Both the position numbers and the translations under genes were made by a program. Below are positions 50,218-57,881 of a stretch of DNA of 60,134 nt, piece after piece (within the stretch, counting starts at the first letter, position 1; every line of letters begins with the position of its first letter). The notes beneath the pieces were generated by a model, which saw nothing but the letters and a program-made list of their open reading frames with translations, had not been told where the DNA came from and ran no database searches. The stretch comes from a virus. The DNA lies in IMG/VR virus record IMGVR_UViG_3300028025_004184, positions 1-60,134 of that record. One strand, written 5' to 3'.

Positions 50218-51143
50218 CCCCAAACCCACTTAGGTTTACCACTCAACACTACCATAGAGTCTAGCGTGAATTGTTTTGGTTTAATCGCTAAGCTAGGGGC
50301 CTCAAACTGAGCGTTTAGCAAAGCTTCATCCAGTACACTGTGTAAGCCCCTAGCTCCTAATCCCTTCTCAATAGCCTTCTGCGCTATGATGTTAATAGCA
50401 CTATCTTCTACCACAAGCTCAATACCTTCGCTCAAAAACCACTCTTTAAACGAGTTTAGAATAGACCCCTTAGAGTCACGTAGGATCTTCCTGTAATCGT
50501 CAAATTTAAGCTCCTGAAGCTGTGTGATAACCGGGAATCTTCCAAGAAACTCAGGTATCATGCCAAAGTCCGTTAAACTCTGCACACTTGACGACTCTAG
50601 CCCTATAAAAGCACCAGAGCATATAAACATAATATCTTTAGTGTTCATCTTCTTATCATACTCGCCATTCTGAGAGTATTTAGAAATATATGGAACATCA
50701 CTACCTTCCAGTAGTTTTAGAAGTGACTGCTGCACTCCAAGACCATTAACATCTGGTCCATTTCCGTCATTAGATTTTTTACGAAGCTTATCTATCTCAT
50801 CGATGTATATAATAGACTTTGAGGCCTTATACTCGTTGCCTTCGCATATACCCAGTAAGTCTGTTATAAGTTCTTCTACACTTCTTCCCTGATATCCAGA
50901 GGAAGTGAACTGAGTTGCGTCACTTGTCAAAAAGTTAACGCCTAGTATTTGAGCCAGTATGGACACTAGATATGTCTTGCCACACCCAGTAGGTCCGATT
51001 AATAGCACGTTAGACTTTTTAATAGTACTGCCGTTCATTCTTTTAAAATGGTTATAAGCGGCCACAGACAAGGCTCTTTTAGTTTTCTCATGACCGATAA
51101 CGTACTCATCTAGCTGCTTTTTAATTTCTTCTGGAGTTTTCAT
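50214..51143 (-). CDS. ClpX-like AAA+ unfoldase lacking the ClpP-docking loop
   Basis: 309 residues. Clear ClpX homology: TPEEIKKQLDEYVIGHEKTK start, Walker A GPTGCGKT (50-57), pore loop GYQG (83-86, GYVG in ClpX), Walker B IIYIDE (111-116), GVQQSLLKLLEGS, arginine finger in PEFLGRFPV (R202), sensor 2 GLGARGLHSVLDEAL. It has no N-terminal zinc domain, the RKH loop is replaced (NGEYDKK), and the stretch that carries the IGF loop for ClpP binding is gone: only about 10 residues lie between GAFIGLE and FGMIPEFLG. So it probably remodels proteins without feeding ClpP. Confidence 0.9.
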   Translation of the reverse strand: MKTPEEIKKQLDEYVIGHEKTKRALSVAAYNHFKRMNGSTIKKSNVLLIGPTGCGKTYLVSILAQILGVNFLTSDATQFTSSGYQGRSVEELITDLLGICEGNEYKASKSIIYIDEIDKLRKKSNDGNGPDVNGLGVQQSLLKLLEGSDVPYISKYSQNGEYDKKMNTKDIMFICSGAFIGLESSSVQSLTDFGMIPEFLGRFPVITQLQELKFDDYRKILRDSKGSILNSFKEWFLSEGIELVVEDSAINIIAQKAIEKGLGARGLHSVLDEALLNAQFEAPSLAIKPKQFTLDSMVVLSGKPKWVWG

Positions 51144-51145
51144 TC

Positions 51146-51700
51146 TTAGTCTTCACTCTGAGTAATTAAGTCTTCAATTGTAGTGTTGTCCAGCTCTTCA
51201 ACATTGCTATTGTACTGAACGTCTTCAAAAGACTCTAGCTGCAATCCTTTAGCCGCATTGTTCTGAATGTCGTATCTTCTTTTATAATCATCAGAGTTTA
51301 TTTCTCTCTGCTCCCAAAAGTCATACGCCATATTGCCAAGCGACTTACTTTTCTTGTTAAAGTCTTCAATAGCAGTCTCAACTTCCATTGGATAGAACCC
51401 ATTCTGATCAAAGAACTTTACGTTCTCTTTTTTCTTTGAAAGCTTCTTAGCTTTTTTAAAAAGTCTGGTAGATTCTTGATCTGTGTTGAAAGTTCCGTGA
51501 ACAAACTCTTTGTAGTAATTGTTTAGAAAATCTTTCTCATTGTCATCTAAAGCACGTATTACCTTCTCACCATGTTCGTTAACTACTCCAGAAAGATAGG
51601 AAGCTTCTATAAACTCCTGCCTCTGAACTCTCGCACCTTTTTTATTCAGGTACTGAAAGTTTTTTTTGTGCTTTTTTACTTTGCCAGTGTTGCTTGTCAT
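51146..51700 (-). CDS. Basic/acidic helical protein, 184 residues, unknown
   Basis: Lysine-rich start (MTSNTGKVKKHKKNFQYL), helical middle (DNEKDFLNNYYKEFVHGTF, TRLFKKAKKLSKKKENVKFF), acidic end (NTTIEDLITQSED). Overlaps the upstream gene by 59 bases, so the true start may be later, but no other good start codon is near. Two bases from the ClpX-like gene; possible cofactor. Confidence 0.7.
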   Translation of the reverse strand: MTSNTGKVKKHKKNFQYLNKKGARVQRQEFIEASYLSGVVNEHGEKVIRALDDNEKDFLNNYYKEFVHGTFNTDQESTRLFKKAKKLSKKKENVKFFDQNGFYPMEVETAIEDFNKKSKSLGNMAYDFWEQREINSDDYKRRYDIQNNAAKGLQLESFEDVQYNSNVEELDNTTIEDLITQSED

Positions 51701-52031
51701 ATTGTTTCGCAGCCTTTAAAATATCTTGGTTAACTTCAAAAATACCCTCTTTGATCATATAATACCGCTGATGGTTTTTTCGGTAATCTGGAAAGTGTTT
51801 TCCAAATGTTTGGAAGAAGGTTATTTTCTTAGCCTTCTTCTTAACTTGATCAACTCTCCAGATAGATCTATATACGTAGAATATTAAATAATTTGGTACA
51901 GCCTGAGTTCCAGATTCGATACTTAGATCCTGTATAAAACTTAACACATCTCTATTATCTTCTCTCTGCTTTCTTTGGTCTCTAGGCTTTTCTTCAATTA
52001 ATTTCAATAACTCTTCAATAGATTTTGGCAT
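51642..52031 (-). CDS. Basic protein, 129 residues, unknown
   Basis: Helical start (MPKSIEELLKLIEEKPRDQR), then VPNYLIFYVYRSIWRVDQVKK and FFQTFGKHFPDYRKNHQRYY. Rich in K, R, Y; may bind nucleic acid. Between the ClpP-like and ClpX-like genes. Not recognised. Confidence 0.75.
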   Translation of the reverse strand: MPKSIEELLKLIEEKPRDQRKQREDNRDVLSFIQDLSIESGTQAVPNYLIFYVYRSIWRVDQVKKKAKKITFFQTFGKHFPDYRKNHQRYYMIKEGIFEVNQDILKAAKQYDKQHWQSKKAQKKLSVPE

Positions 52032-52038
52032 AGCTACC

Positions 52039-52809
52039 TTAAAAAGTCAAACTAACTTTTTTGTTTCTTACTTCAATAAACTTTCTAGCATGTGAGAAGT
52101 TTTCTTTCTTAACATCTCTAGAGAACTTGATATCAATAGGAGCTGGAAGCAATGGACATGCCGAGAACACTACATTAATGATACCGAATGGAGTAGAAAC
52201 TTCTTCTGTGATCTCATCTTCAATAAGAGCTTTATCACATGTAACATCAGCTACTTGATCAGCTTGTCCAGTTTTTACAGCGTTCTCTCCAAAGCTCCAA
52301 AGCTCATTAACGATAGAGGCTTCGTAGTCTTTTAGAGGAATACCGATTCGTTTAGCAGCAGCTTTGTTCATGCCAGACAATACTTGATGAATTAGATCAA
52401 GTCTAGAATCTAGTTCTCCGGGAACTTGCCCAGACAGTCCTGAGATTGCACCTCTGTGACTCATCAATGTTCCAGATGGAGTGATGTATCGAATACCGAG
52501 TTGCTGAACTACTTGATAGCCCATAGATGCAGCTGATAGTGTAATTGTGTGAACAGGAATCTTTAGTGACTTAATTGTATCAATAAATCTTAGACCGTCC
52601 GCAACAGATCCACCCGGAGTGTCTAGAACTAAATAAAGCTTATTTGAAGACGTAGACTTAGCAAATACTTCCATGATCTTTTTAGCAACATACAGTCCAG
52701 TAAATGGCTGGTTAAAAACTACACTATTATCTTTAGTAAGTGTAATTTGTGCATTTTTAGCGAAGGCAGTATTGCAAATTAAAGCAATAATCATAATTAA
52801 TTTTAACAT
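52039..52809 (-). CDS. ClpP-like serine protease with export signal
   Basis: 256 residues. Signal peptide: K3, hydrophobic IMIIALICNT, AFA cleavage site before K18. ClpP/crotonase fold: PGGSVADG (65-72) oxyanion loop, nucleophile S95 in SAASMGYQ, H118 in LMSHRGAISG. At the usual third triad position (RDxFMS in ClpP) there is N168 in VNELWSFGE, so the acid seems to be missing. It lies in the same operon as the ClpX-like gene but would be outside the cytoplasm after export. Substrate unknown; periplasmic host protein degradation or lysis support are options. Confidence 0.85.
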   Translation of the reverse strand: MLKLIMIIALICNTAFAKNAQITLTKDNSVVFNQPFTGLYVAKKIMEVFAKSTSSNKLYLVLDTPGGSVADGLRFIDTIKSLKIPVHTITLSAASMGYQVVQQLGIRYITPSGTLMSHRGAISGLSGQVPGELDSRLDLIHQVLSGMNKAAAKRIGIPLKDYEASIVNELWSFGENAVKTGQADQVADVTCDKALIEDEITEEVSTPFGIINVVFSACPLLPAPIDIKFSRDVKKENFSHARKFIEVRNKKVSLTF

Positions 52810-52823
52810 GAACTCTCCAATAA

Positions 52824-52848
52824 TAAAAAAACAAACGTAACTGTTTGT
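52824..52848 (-). terminator. Intrinsic terminator between MazG-like and ClpP-like genes
   Basis: Read leftward: ACAAAC-AGTTAC-GTTTGT followed by seven T. The ClpP-like gene starts about 15 bases further on with its own ribosome site TTGGAGAG, so read-through or a nearby promoter must serve it. A second A/T-rich hairpin (GTAAGAA/TTCTTAC) lies at about 52870-52897. Confidence 0.75.
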
Positions 52849-52886
52849 GATAAAGTTGTAACATATTTTGTAAGAAAAAACAATAT

Positions 52887-53204
52887 TTATTTCTTACACT
52901 CTCCAATTAATACTACTCCGTCCAAAAATCCTCCTCTTTCCAAGAACTTAGCTTCTCTTTTTTCGAAGATTAGGTCGGTTATATTTTGCTTAACTGCTAT
53001 GGCTCTGATAACTTCAAGCACATCTGCCAACTCTTCTGCAAGGTCAGATATGGACTCTGCACCAGCCACTTCGTTAGCTTCCTCTACGATCTTATTCTTC
53101 AATAATTGGAGCATCTCATCATCAGACGCTTTCCTAGTATTAAGAGTTTCACCTCTTTTAGAATATACATACTCTACTATCTTGTCACGAACTAATTTTT
53201 CCAC
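52887..53204 (-). CDS. MazG-like nucleotide pyrophosphohydrolase
   Basis: 105 residues, GTG start overlapping the upstream stop. MEKLVRDKIVEYV, then KIVEEANEVAGAESISDLAE and ELADVLEVIRAIAVKQN give the ExxE...ExxD metal motif of the MazG/HisE all-alpha superfamily. Expected to hydrolyse nucleoside triphosphates (dNTP pool cleaning or alarmone lowering). Confidence 0.85.
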   Translation of the reverse strand: MEKLVRDKIVEYVYSKRGETLNTRKASDDEMLQLLKNKIVEEANEVAGAESISDLAEELADVLEVIRAIAVKQNITDLIFEKREAKFLERGGFLDGVVLIGECKK

Positions 53205-53347
53205 TAAAGTAACTCCCTTCCAAGAGCAGTTTTCTGCAACTCTTTCTCCAATTCACGATCTTCTAACAGTTCCTTCGCTTCTTCTATTGATATAAGACCT
53301 GACTCTAATAGAATAAGCATTAATTGAACTTTACTGTCAAAACTCAT
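53204..53347 (-). CDS. 47-residue protein with LGRELL tail
   Basis: ATG at 53347 overlaps the upstream HNH stop (ATGA); TAG stop overlaps the GTG of the MazG-like gene. All-helical acidic peptide (LILLESGLISIEEAKELLED) ending QKTALGRELL, the shared C-terminal tail of the early small proteins, 48 kb away. Confidence 0.75.
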   Translation of the reverse strand: MSFDSKVQLMLILLESGLISIEEAKELLEDRELEKELQKTALGRELL

Positions 53348-53709
53348 TTCTTATTCTCTCTTCTAGCCAATGCCCTATCACCTCTTTCAGCCAAGCTCTT
53401 AGATTTATGGCAAATCCAGCATATGCTCTGAACATTGTCCTCTTCACAAAACATTCTAGTTATCACCTTATTCCAATCCTTATTCTTACCAGAGTCTTCA
53501 ACTGGAATAACTGGCTCAATATGATCAACATCCATTCTACCAGCTATAGCTGTTGGATAGTCATTTCTTATAGACTCTATAGATCTTTTTCCAGTATAAA
53601 TTATTTGCTTGCATAAAGGGCATTTATGAAGCTCAGGGCCTATCTTAGTCTTTTTCTTTGCCCTTAATATTGGAGGCCACTGCTTTGTCAACTTTCTTAA
53701 TGCCGACAT
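53344..53709 (-). CDS. HNH-type endonuclease, zinc-binding
   Basis: 121 residues from ATG 53709 (a GTG at 53757 would add 16 residues but overlaps the upstream gene by 113 bases). HKCPLCKQI and ICWICHKSK supply four cysteines; MDVDHIEPVIPVED is the catalytic HNH part, with FCEEDNVQSICWICH. This conserved phage type sits among replication genes and probably acts on DNA in recombination or packaging rather than as a homing enzyme. Confidence 0.8.
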   Translation of the reverse strand: MSALRKLTKQWPPILRAKKKTKIGPELHKCPLCKQIIYTGKRSIESIRNDYPTAIAGRMDVDHIEPVIPVEDSGKNKDWNKVITRMFCEEDNVQSICWICHKSKSLAERGDRALARRENKK

Positions 53710-54064
53710 TATTTTTGATTCGAATTTCTTGTCCACTAGGTTTCTCCGGTTTAACACTTACTACTTCTACTTTAGGATCAGGATACCTAACCAGCTTATC
53801 TTTTATAGCCGTAAGACCATAGTCTTGTAACATATTAAAAGCACTAACCTGTGGTAGCATTTTTCCATAGAACGGACTTCTAAACCAGTCCCCAACTAGC
53901 ACTATATATAATTGCTTATTATCTAGCTCTACCAAGGTTCCACTATTATTGGACAATATCGTAGCCTTAACTGGAGTTACCCAGTCTTTTTTTGTGGCAT
54001 CAGCAGCATTGCTGTTTACAACATCATCCAGTGTAATTCTAATTCCTCTAACTAATTTACTCAA
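53645..54064 (-). CDS. Unknown protein, 139 residues
   Basis: TTG start at 54064, overlapping the upstream stop. Beta-rich first part (IRITLDDVVNSN, VKATILSNNSGTLVEL, LYIVLVGDWFRSPFYGKML), lysine-rich end (KVDKAVASNIKGKEKD). The C-terminal 20 codons overlap the HNH gene in another frame. Not recognised. Confidence 0.65.
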   Translation of the reverse strand: MSKLVRGIRITLDDVVNSNAADATKKDWVTPVKATILSNNSGTLVELDNKQLYIVLVGDWFRSPFYGKMLPQVSAFNMLQDYGLTAIKDKLVRYPDPKVEVVSVKPEKPSGQEIRIKNNVGIKKVDKAVASNIKGKEKD

Positions 54065-54233
54065 CTTCTACCTCGCAATAATCTTCTTCGTTTCCGCTAA
54101 TTCTCATATAATATTCAGTCTGATCTACTGAGATGCATCCACACTTACAAGTAACATACTCTCCGGGATATCTGGAGCTTATTATATCTGCACAGTTATT
54201 ACATCTAAGTTTAACAGGCTCAAAATAAGTCAT
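54057..54233 (-). CDS. Small zinc-ribbon protein (DUF7695-like), 58 residues
   Basis: CNNC (11-14) and CKCGC (29-33) with ISSRYPGEYVTC and ISVDQTEYYMRISGN between and after: the pattern CxxC..S....xFVxCxCG..xVD..xYxRxxGN of a widespread small phage and bacterial family. Function unknown. ATGA overlaps with the upstream gene. Confidence 0.75.
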   Translation of the reverse strand: MTYFEPVKLRCNNCADIISSRYPGEYVTCKCGCISVDQTEYYMRISGNEEDYCEVEVE

Positions 54234-54499
54234 TTCTTCCTCACTGATCTATACCCACAAGCTGACTCACATAAGTCTAAATATCCCATAGGTAACTCTG
54301 TTGTCTTTACTGAAGCTCCGCACTTAGGACATTCTCTTTCTACCACTTTCTTAACAAACTTTTCAGGCTTAGTAATCTTAACATCTTTTTCTTTTTCTTT
54401 CAACAATTTTTTTAGTTTAGCAACCTCTTGCTTGAGATCCTTTATTTGACGCTCCATCTCATATTCTATTTCTAAGTTAGCTTTTCGTTTTCTTCCCAT
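54230..54499 (-). CDS. Coiled-coil zinc-finger protein, 89 residues
   Basis: Start taken at MGRKRKANLE (54499). Coiled coil (MERQIKDLKQEVAKLKKLLK), basic linker, then CPKCGASVKTTELPMGYLDL with CESAC as a four-cysteine zinc site. May bind nucleic acid or be an adaptor. Unknown. Confidence 0.75.
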   Translation of the reverse strand: MGRKRKANLEIEYEMERQIKDLKQEVAKLKKLLKEKEKDVKITKPEKFVKKVVERECPKCGASVKTTELPMGYLDLCESACGYRSVRKK

Positions 54500-54534
54500 T
54501 AGATACCTCAAGTAAGTATATTTATGATCTATCT

Positions 54535-54708
54535 TTACTTTTCTTTGACTTCATATACCTTTCCATCAATATAAACAATATTTGTTTTAAGACTGGTTTT
54601 TGACACAAACTCTTCAACTATGATCCATCCAGTCACGCCTAACATTATCACAAAGCTTATGTAAAATCCAATTAAAAAACTATTCATACATTTTATAAAT
54701 CTCATCAT
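54535..54708 (-). CDS. 57-residue single-span membrane protein
   Basis: ATG overlaps the upstream stop. One transmembrane helix (FLIGFYISFVIMLGVTGWII, residues 11-30) and a polar tail (VEEFVSKTSLKTNIVYIDGK). Unknown. Confidence 0.6.
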   Translation of the reverse strand: MMRFIKCMNSFLIGFYISFVIMLGVTGWIIVEEFVSKTSLKTNIVYIDGKVYEVKEK

Positions 54709-54914
54709 TTACTCATTTCTTGAATAAGCTTATCTAAGTATATTTTAGCTTTTTTCAAATCCTCAATACCATTCTTTTCTTTATATCTCCAGACGTATTT
54801 GATTATATTACCCTCTAAGAAGTTCATTTCCTGATCTATGATTACGTCCCAGCATTCTAATTTACCACGCTTATTGTATCTAACTGGCTTTTCTACATCT
54901 TCTACTTTTTTCAT
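54705..54914 (-). CDS. DUF3310 family protein, 69 residues
   Basis: VEKPVRYNKRGKLECWDVI, NFLEGNIIKYVWRYKEKNG and IEDLKKAKIYLDKLIQ match the DUF3310 consensus (HYxxGxxExIdxI...FxxGNxIKYxwRyxxKng.eDLkKAxwYLxxLi). Common in phage replication modules, sometimes called nucleotide kinase; role not established. Confidence 0.9.
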   Translation of the reverse strand: MKKVEDVEKPVRYNKRGKLECWDVIIDQEMNFLEGNIIKYVWRYKEKNGIEDLKKAKIYLDKLIQEMSK

Positions 54915-55147
54915 AGCACAACCTCGTCTGCAGCTTGGTTTAGATAATCCTTTACTTCTTTCTCACTTAAAGCCATCCACTCACATATATCCTCTATTTT
55001 CTCGTCACATACATATAACATACATACAAACCACTTAACTCCACCAATGTGAATTAGTCCGTCCATAGCTAATCTTACCTCAGACTTGGTAGGAATGCCA
55101 TAAATGAATCTGTGAATTTTAAAAATAATTTTAGCTATTTTTTTCAT
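54911..55147 (-). CDS. Helix-turn-helix-like protein, 78 residues
   Basis: Basic start, hydrophobic middle (GGVKWFVCMLYVC), then DEKIEDICEWMALSEKEVKD with YLNQAADEV, which reads as a helix-turn-helix of the sigma region 4 type. Could be a small regulator. Assignment by pattern only. Confidence 0.6.
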   Translation of the reverse strand: MKKIAKIIFKIHRFIYGIPTKSEVRLAMDGLIHIGGVKWFVCMLYVCDEKIEDICEWMALSEKEVKDYLNQAADEVVL

Positions 55148-55473
55148 CGTAAAAAAAAGTTTAGAATTTGGTCTACCATTAAAAACATTTCTGCACCATG
55201 CTCTCCAAATATCTCAGCGCAAACCTCTTCCATTTGATCTGCGGTTAGGCTAGAGGAGTTTATACTGCAACACATTACATAAGCATGCATAAGCTCGTGC
55301 CTAACATACTCTGGAGATAATTCAGATAGCTTAAAAAAAATCTCATGCTCTTTTGTGTATGTAATAGCGTGACTATCTCTTCCGTGTAGTCTATGATAGG
55401 TAGAAGTTGCTTGAGCGTAGATTTTCCAATCTACACCCTTTATCTTAACTGTAAGAAACTTAGACTTTTTCAT
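55144..55473 (-). CDS. Small zinc-metallopeptidase-like protein, 109 residues
   Basis: HELMHAY (residues 60-66, in YVRHELMHAYVMC) is an HExxH motif, with a downstream acidic helix (MEEVCAEIFGEHG) that could give the third ligand. The layout resembles small phage peptidases with a SprT-like core. Unknown substrate. Confidence 0.7.
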   Translation of the reverse strand: MKKSKFLTVKIKGVDWKIYAQATSTYHRLHGRDSHAITYTKEHEIFFKLSELSPEYVRHELMHAYVMCCSINSSSLTADQMEEVCAEIFGEHGAEMFLMVDQILNFFLR

Positions 55474-55670
55474 TTTAATCTCTTAATTATATCTTCCTCT
55501 TCACCATCAAGATTAGCTCTAATATACTCTCCAATTACTAATCCGTCAACCCAATAGAAATCCTTGTTCATTTCTATAATAGGTTTTGCAAAACTTAATG
55601 CATCATTCTTATCTTCAAAGCTCTTGAATTTTGGAGTACCGTCGTCTACGTATAACACCGTGTATTTCAC
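55470..55670 (-). CDS. Unknown small protein, 66 residues
   Basis: Start MKYTVLYVDDGTPKFKSFED, then KNDALSFAKPIIEMNKDFYW and an acidic end. Small alpha/beta protein; overlaps both neighbours by 4 bases. Confidence 0.75.
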   Translation of the reverse strand: MKYTVLYVDDGTPKFKSFEDKNDALSFAKPIIEMNKDFYWVDGLVIGEYIRANLDGEEEDIIKRLK

Positions 55671-56476
55671 TTCTTACCTTTACTTGCGTTATAGGCTCTC
55701 ATAGCATCAGTTACTTTAGCATTACCTTTAGCAAATTTAGCAAGAGTTTCTACAAAAAGCTCTTCCATACTAAGTACATCAAATTGATTATATTTCTTCA
55801 TACATTCCCAAGCTTTTCTATTACCTTTCATACATTGATCCCATAGATCCCATCCGGGAAATTGCTTATGCGATTGTTTTTTATATTTTCTATTGAAACG
55901 CTCAGTCATGTAAGCTAAGCTATACCAAGGAAGTCTTAAGTGCCTTTTAGCAATCTTCTTAGTATCTATAGTCTTATACTCATCTGGAACTGGAAGTTTA
56001 TGCTCTGCAATTCTATTATTTATTTCTCCATAATCAAATCCATCACCATTTTGCCAAATAATAATATCGGACTCACTCATTAACTTAACTAATGGTTTTA
56101 ATAAATCTTTTTCATTCATTAAATTCTTTTCATTTCCACGCTGATCTTTATAAAAAATCTCCTTTTCTCCAATCCATTTAGCTGACCAAGAAAGAATGGC
56201 TCCATCTTCAATCATCATATTATAACTAAGATTTTGTTGCCAAACACCCCAATGCCACGATTTCTTAGGCTTTGTTTCAATATCTACTAATAAAACTCTA
56301 GGAAGTTCTTTTTCTACATCTAAAGCATAAACGTCAATTGCATGCTTAATAGAATCTGGAGATCTAGTATAATTAAATCTAATTCTAAATTTCTTTGCAA
56401 TTTCAAATCTGGAATAACCTTTCTTGTAATGAGTAAGTACAAAAGTTATTTCCGTAGTGCTCCATTCTTTTTTCAC
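55667..56476 (-). CDS. 3'-5' exonuclease (DnaQ/RNase H fold) with N-terminal HTH
   Basis: 269 residues. N-terminal Myb/HTH-like helices (EITFVLTHYKKGYSRFEIAK, 9-28). Exonuclease: Exo I VDIET (64-68, D65 and E67), Exo II NGDGFDYGEINNR (N143, D148), Exo III YNQFDVLSMEEL near 225. This is the PolB-exonuclease-like group often paired with phage polymerases lacking proofreading; it probably acts with the family A polymerase at the right edge. Confidence 0.85.
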   Translation of the reverse strand: MKKEWSTTEITFVLTHYKKGYSRFEIAKKFRIRFNYTRSPDSIKHAIDVYALDVEKELPRVLLVDIETKPKKSWHWGVWQQNLSYNMMIEDGAILSWSAKWIGEKEIFYKDQRGNEKNLMNEKDLLKPLVKLMSESDIIIWQNGDGFDYGEINNRIAEHKLPVPDEYKTIDTKKIAKRHLRLPWYSLAYMTERFNRKYKKQSHKQFPGWDLWDQCMKGNRKAWECMKKYNQFDVLSMEELFVETLAKFAKGNAKVTDAMRAYNASKGKK

Positions 56477-56772
56477 TCCAACTCCTTTAATAATCCAGTT
56501 TTTTTACTAATCTCATATTCATGATAGTAACTCTCAACCATCTTACCATGACTCATATTACGAGGTAAACAAAAATATGTATATGGTCTAGAGTTTCTAG
56601 CAATTAAAATTATTTCGAACTCCGTGTCGTTAATCATTACAAACTCGCCAACTTTAAATCTAGGTTTTTTTAATTTCCTATAAATCCAATAATAAGCTTG
56701 TGTCAACTTCTCTGTGTGTAGAAGAATAATATTGATTATAAGCAATACTGCGACTATTATCATTATTACCAT
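56473..56772 (-). CDS. Membrane protein, 99 residues, LLKELE tail
   Basis: N-terminal transmembrane helix (VIMIIVAVLLIINIILL) then a soluble basic domain (YRKLKKPRFKVGEFVMINDT) of SH3-like look, ending KKTGLLKELE, a variant of the shared C-terminal tail. Overlaps neighbours by 4 and 1 bases. Confidence 0.75.
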   Translation of the reverse strand: MVIMIIVAVLLIINIILLHTEKLTQAYYWIYRKLKKPRFKVGEFVMINDTEFEIILIARNSRPYTYFCLPRNMSHGKMVESYYHEYEISKKTGLLKELE

Positions 56773-56903
56773 TATAGCTTATGTCCCAATAAAATTAACG
56801 TAGATATCAGCGTTATTGCTTGTATCAGCACCTGCGCAAACTGTAGCTTAGATTGTAGCTTTTGCAACTTAATTCTTTCCAAATGATAGTCTTCTGGTCT
56901 CAT
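56772..56903 (-). CDS. 43-residue membrane protein (possible holin)
   Basis: ATG overlaps the stop of the M15 peptidase gene (ATGA). Amphipathic start (MRPEDYHLERIKLQKLQSKL) and one transmembrane helix (LIQAITLISTLILLG). Immediately follows the probable endolysin in one operon, so a holin or pinholin role is plausible. Confidence 0.6.
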   Translation of the reverse strand: MRPEDYHLERIKLQKLQSKLQFAQVLIQAITLISTLILLGHKL

Positions 56904-57289
56904 GGCATGAAAAACCTTTTACCACTCTTAGGTGGCACTATTTGACAATGTACCCATGTTGTAGTTACAGAGAAGTCTTCAAACCAAAGACCAATGTTAC
57001 CACAAAACTCTTCGTTGTTTTTAATCCATCTCTGGAGATCTTTAATATCTTTACAAACTAAGTCACAAGCCTCTCCAGACAAATGCTTGCTTTTCATTGG
57101 AATTTGTGACTTATCAGTTATACCTTTATCTTTGTATATTCTTAGATGATCCTCTAGTGATCTGTAGCCAGAACTAATGCTTAATGGCTTACCGTAAGCT
57201 TCTCTTAACTGAGAAACAATAGCGTGTAAATCTTGCAAGTTTTCCCAGTGGTCTGCTGGAATTTTTAGTAGCTCTCTAAGTTCAATCAC
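56900..57289 (-). CDS. M15 family peptidase, probable endolysin
   Basis: 129 residues. SGYRS (40-44), SKHLSGEACD with zinc ligands H69 and D76, and WVHCQ with H114: the D-Ala-D-Ala carboxypeptidase / L-Ala-D-Glu endopeptidase signature. No cell wall binding domain and no signal peptide, so it needs a holin. Cleaves peptidoglycan stem peptides at lysis. Confidence 0.9.
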   Translation of the reverse strand: MIELRELLKIPADHWENLQDLHAIVSQLREAYGKPLSISSGYRSLEDHLRIYKDKGITDKSQIPMKSKHLSGEACDLVCKDIKDLQRWIKNNEEFCGNIGLWFEDFSVTTTWVHCQIVPPKSGKRFFMP

Positions 57290-57290
57290 A

Positions 57291-57881
57291 CTAACCTCTT
57301 AACGGATGATCTTCTGGAAACTCTTGCTGCATAATTTCAAGATTCTTTCCATACTTAAGCCAGTATATGCCATTTTCACCTTTTATAAAGCTATCAACCT
57401 TAGCAATGGCCCAATAAAGTATATTGAACTTTCCCCACTTTGTCAATATAAAGTGTCTATCCACTAATGGAACTGAGAATGCAAACCTATACAGCTGATC
57501 CATATTATTCTGCCACAGATAATTCCTGTGTTTACCTTTTATTTCAAGTAACTGCTTAATTGTAGAAATAAGGCTAAACTTAGGAATTGGGTATGGAGAG
57601 AAACTCCATCCGTTAAGATGACTTTGCTTTAGAAATCCCAAAGAAGCCATTCCTAGAATCTCATCTCTTGATATTGGAGGAGAAAACTTAGCAGGACTTC
57701 TTAGCAGAACTCCATTACCTCTACAGCTGTCGAAACACACTTTGAGCATAGACATATCTAATTCAAGCCCATACTTCTCTGCATAAGCCGTATATATCCA
57801 GCCGTTATTGCTTGGTATAATATTTCTGTCCTTAACTGGCTTGTCGTGATATCGTCCCCACATGTCAATGTAATTATTCAA
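57291..57881 (-). CDS. Unknown protein, 196 residues
   Basis: Starts MNNYIDMWGRYHDKPVKDRN; aromatic-rich, with FDSCRGNGVLLRSP and SRDEILGMASLGFLKQSHLN followed by WSFSPYP. This block is a pattern of conserved hypothetical phage proteins, from memory. No catalytic motif identifiable. One base from the endolysin gene. Confidence 0.75.
   Translation of the reverse strand: MNNYIDMWGRYHDKPVKDRNIIPSNNGWIYTAYAEKYGLELDMSMLKVCFDSCRGNGVLLRSPAKFSPPISRDEILGMASLGFLKQSHLNGWSFSPYPIPKFSLISTIKQLLEIKGKHRNYLWQNNMDQLYRFAFSVPLVDRHFILTKWGKFNILYWAIAKVDSFIKGENGIYWLKYGKNLEIMQQEFPEDHPLRG

Noticed and set aside
52850-52890. Sigma70 promoter before the ClpP-like gene
   Set aside because: Only TTGTTT-17-TACAAC can be found; too weak to call although a promoter after the terminator would make sense.
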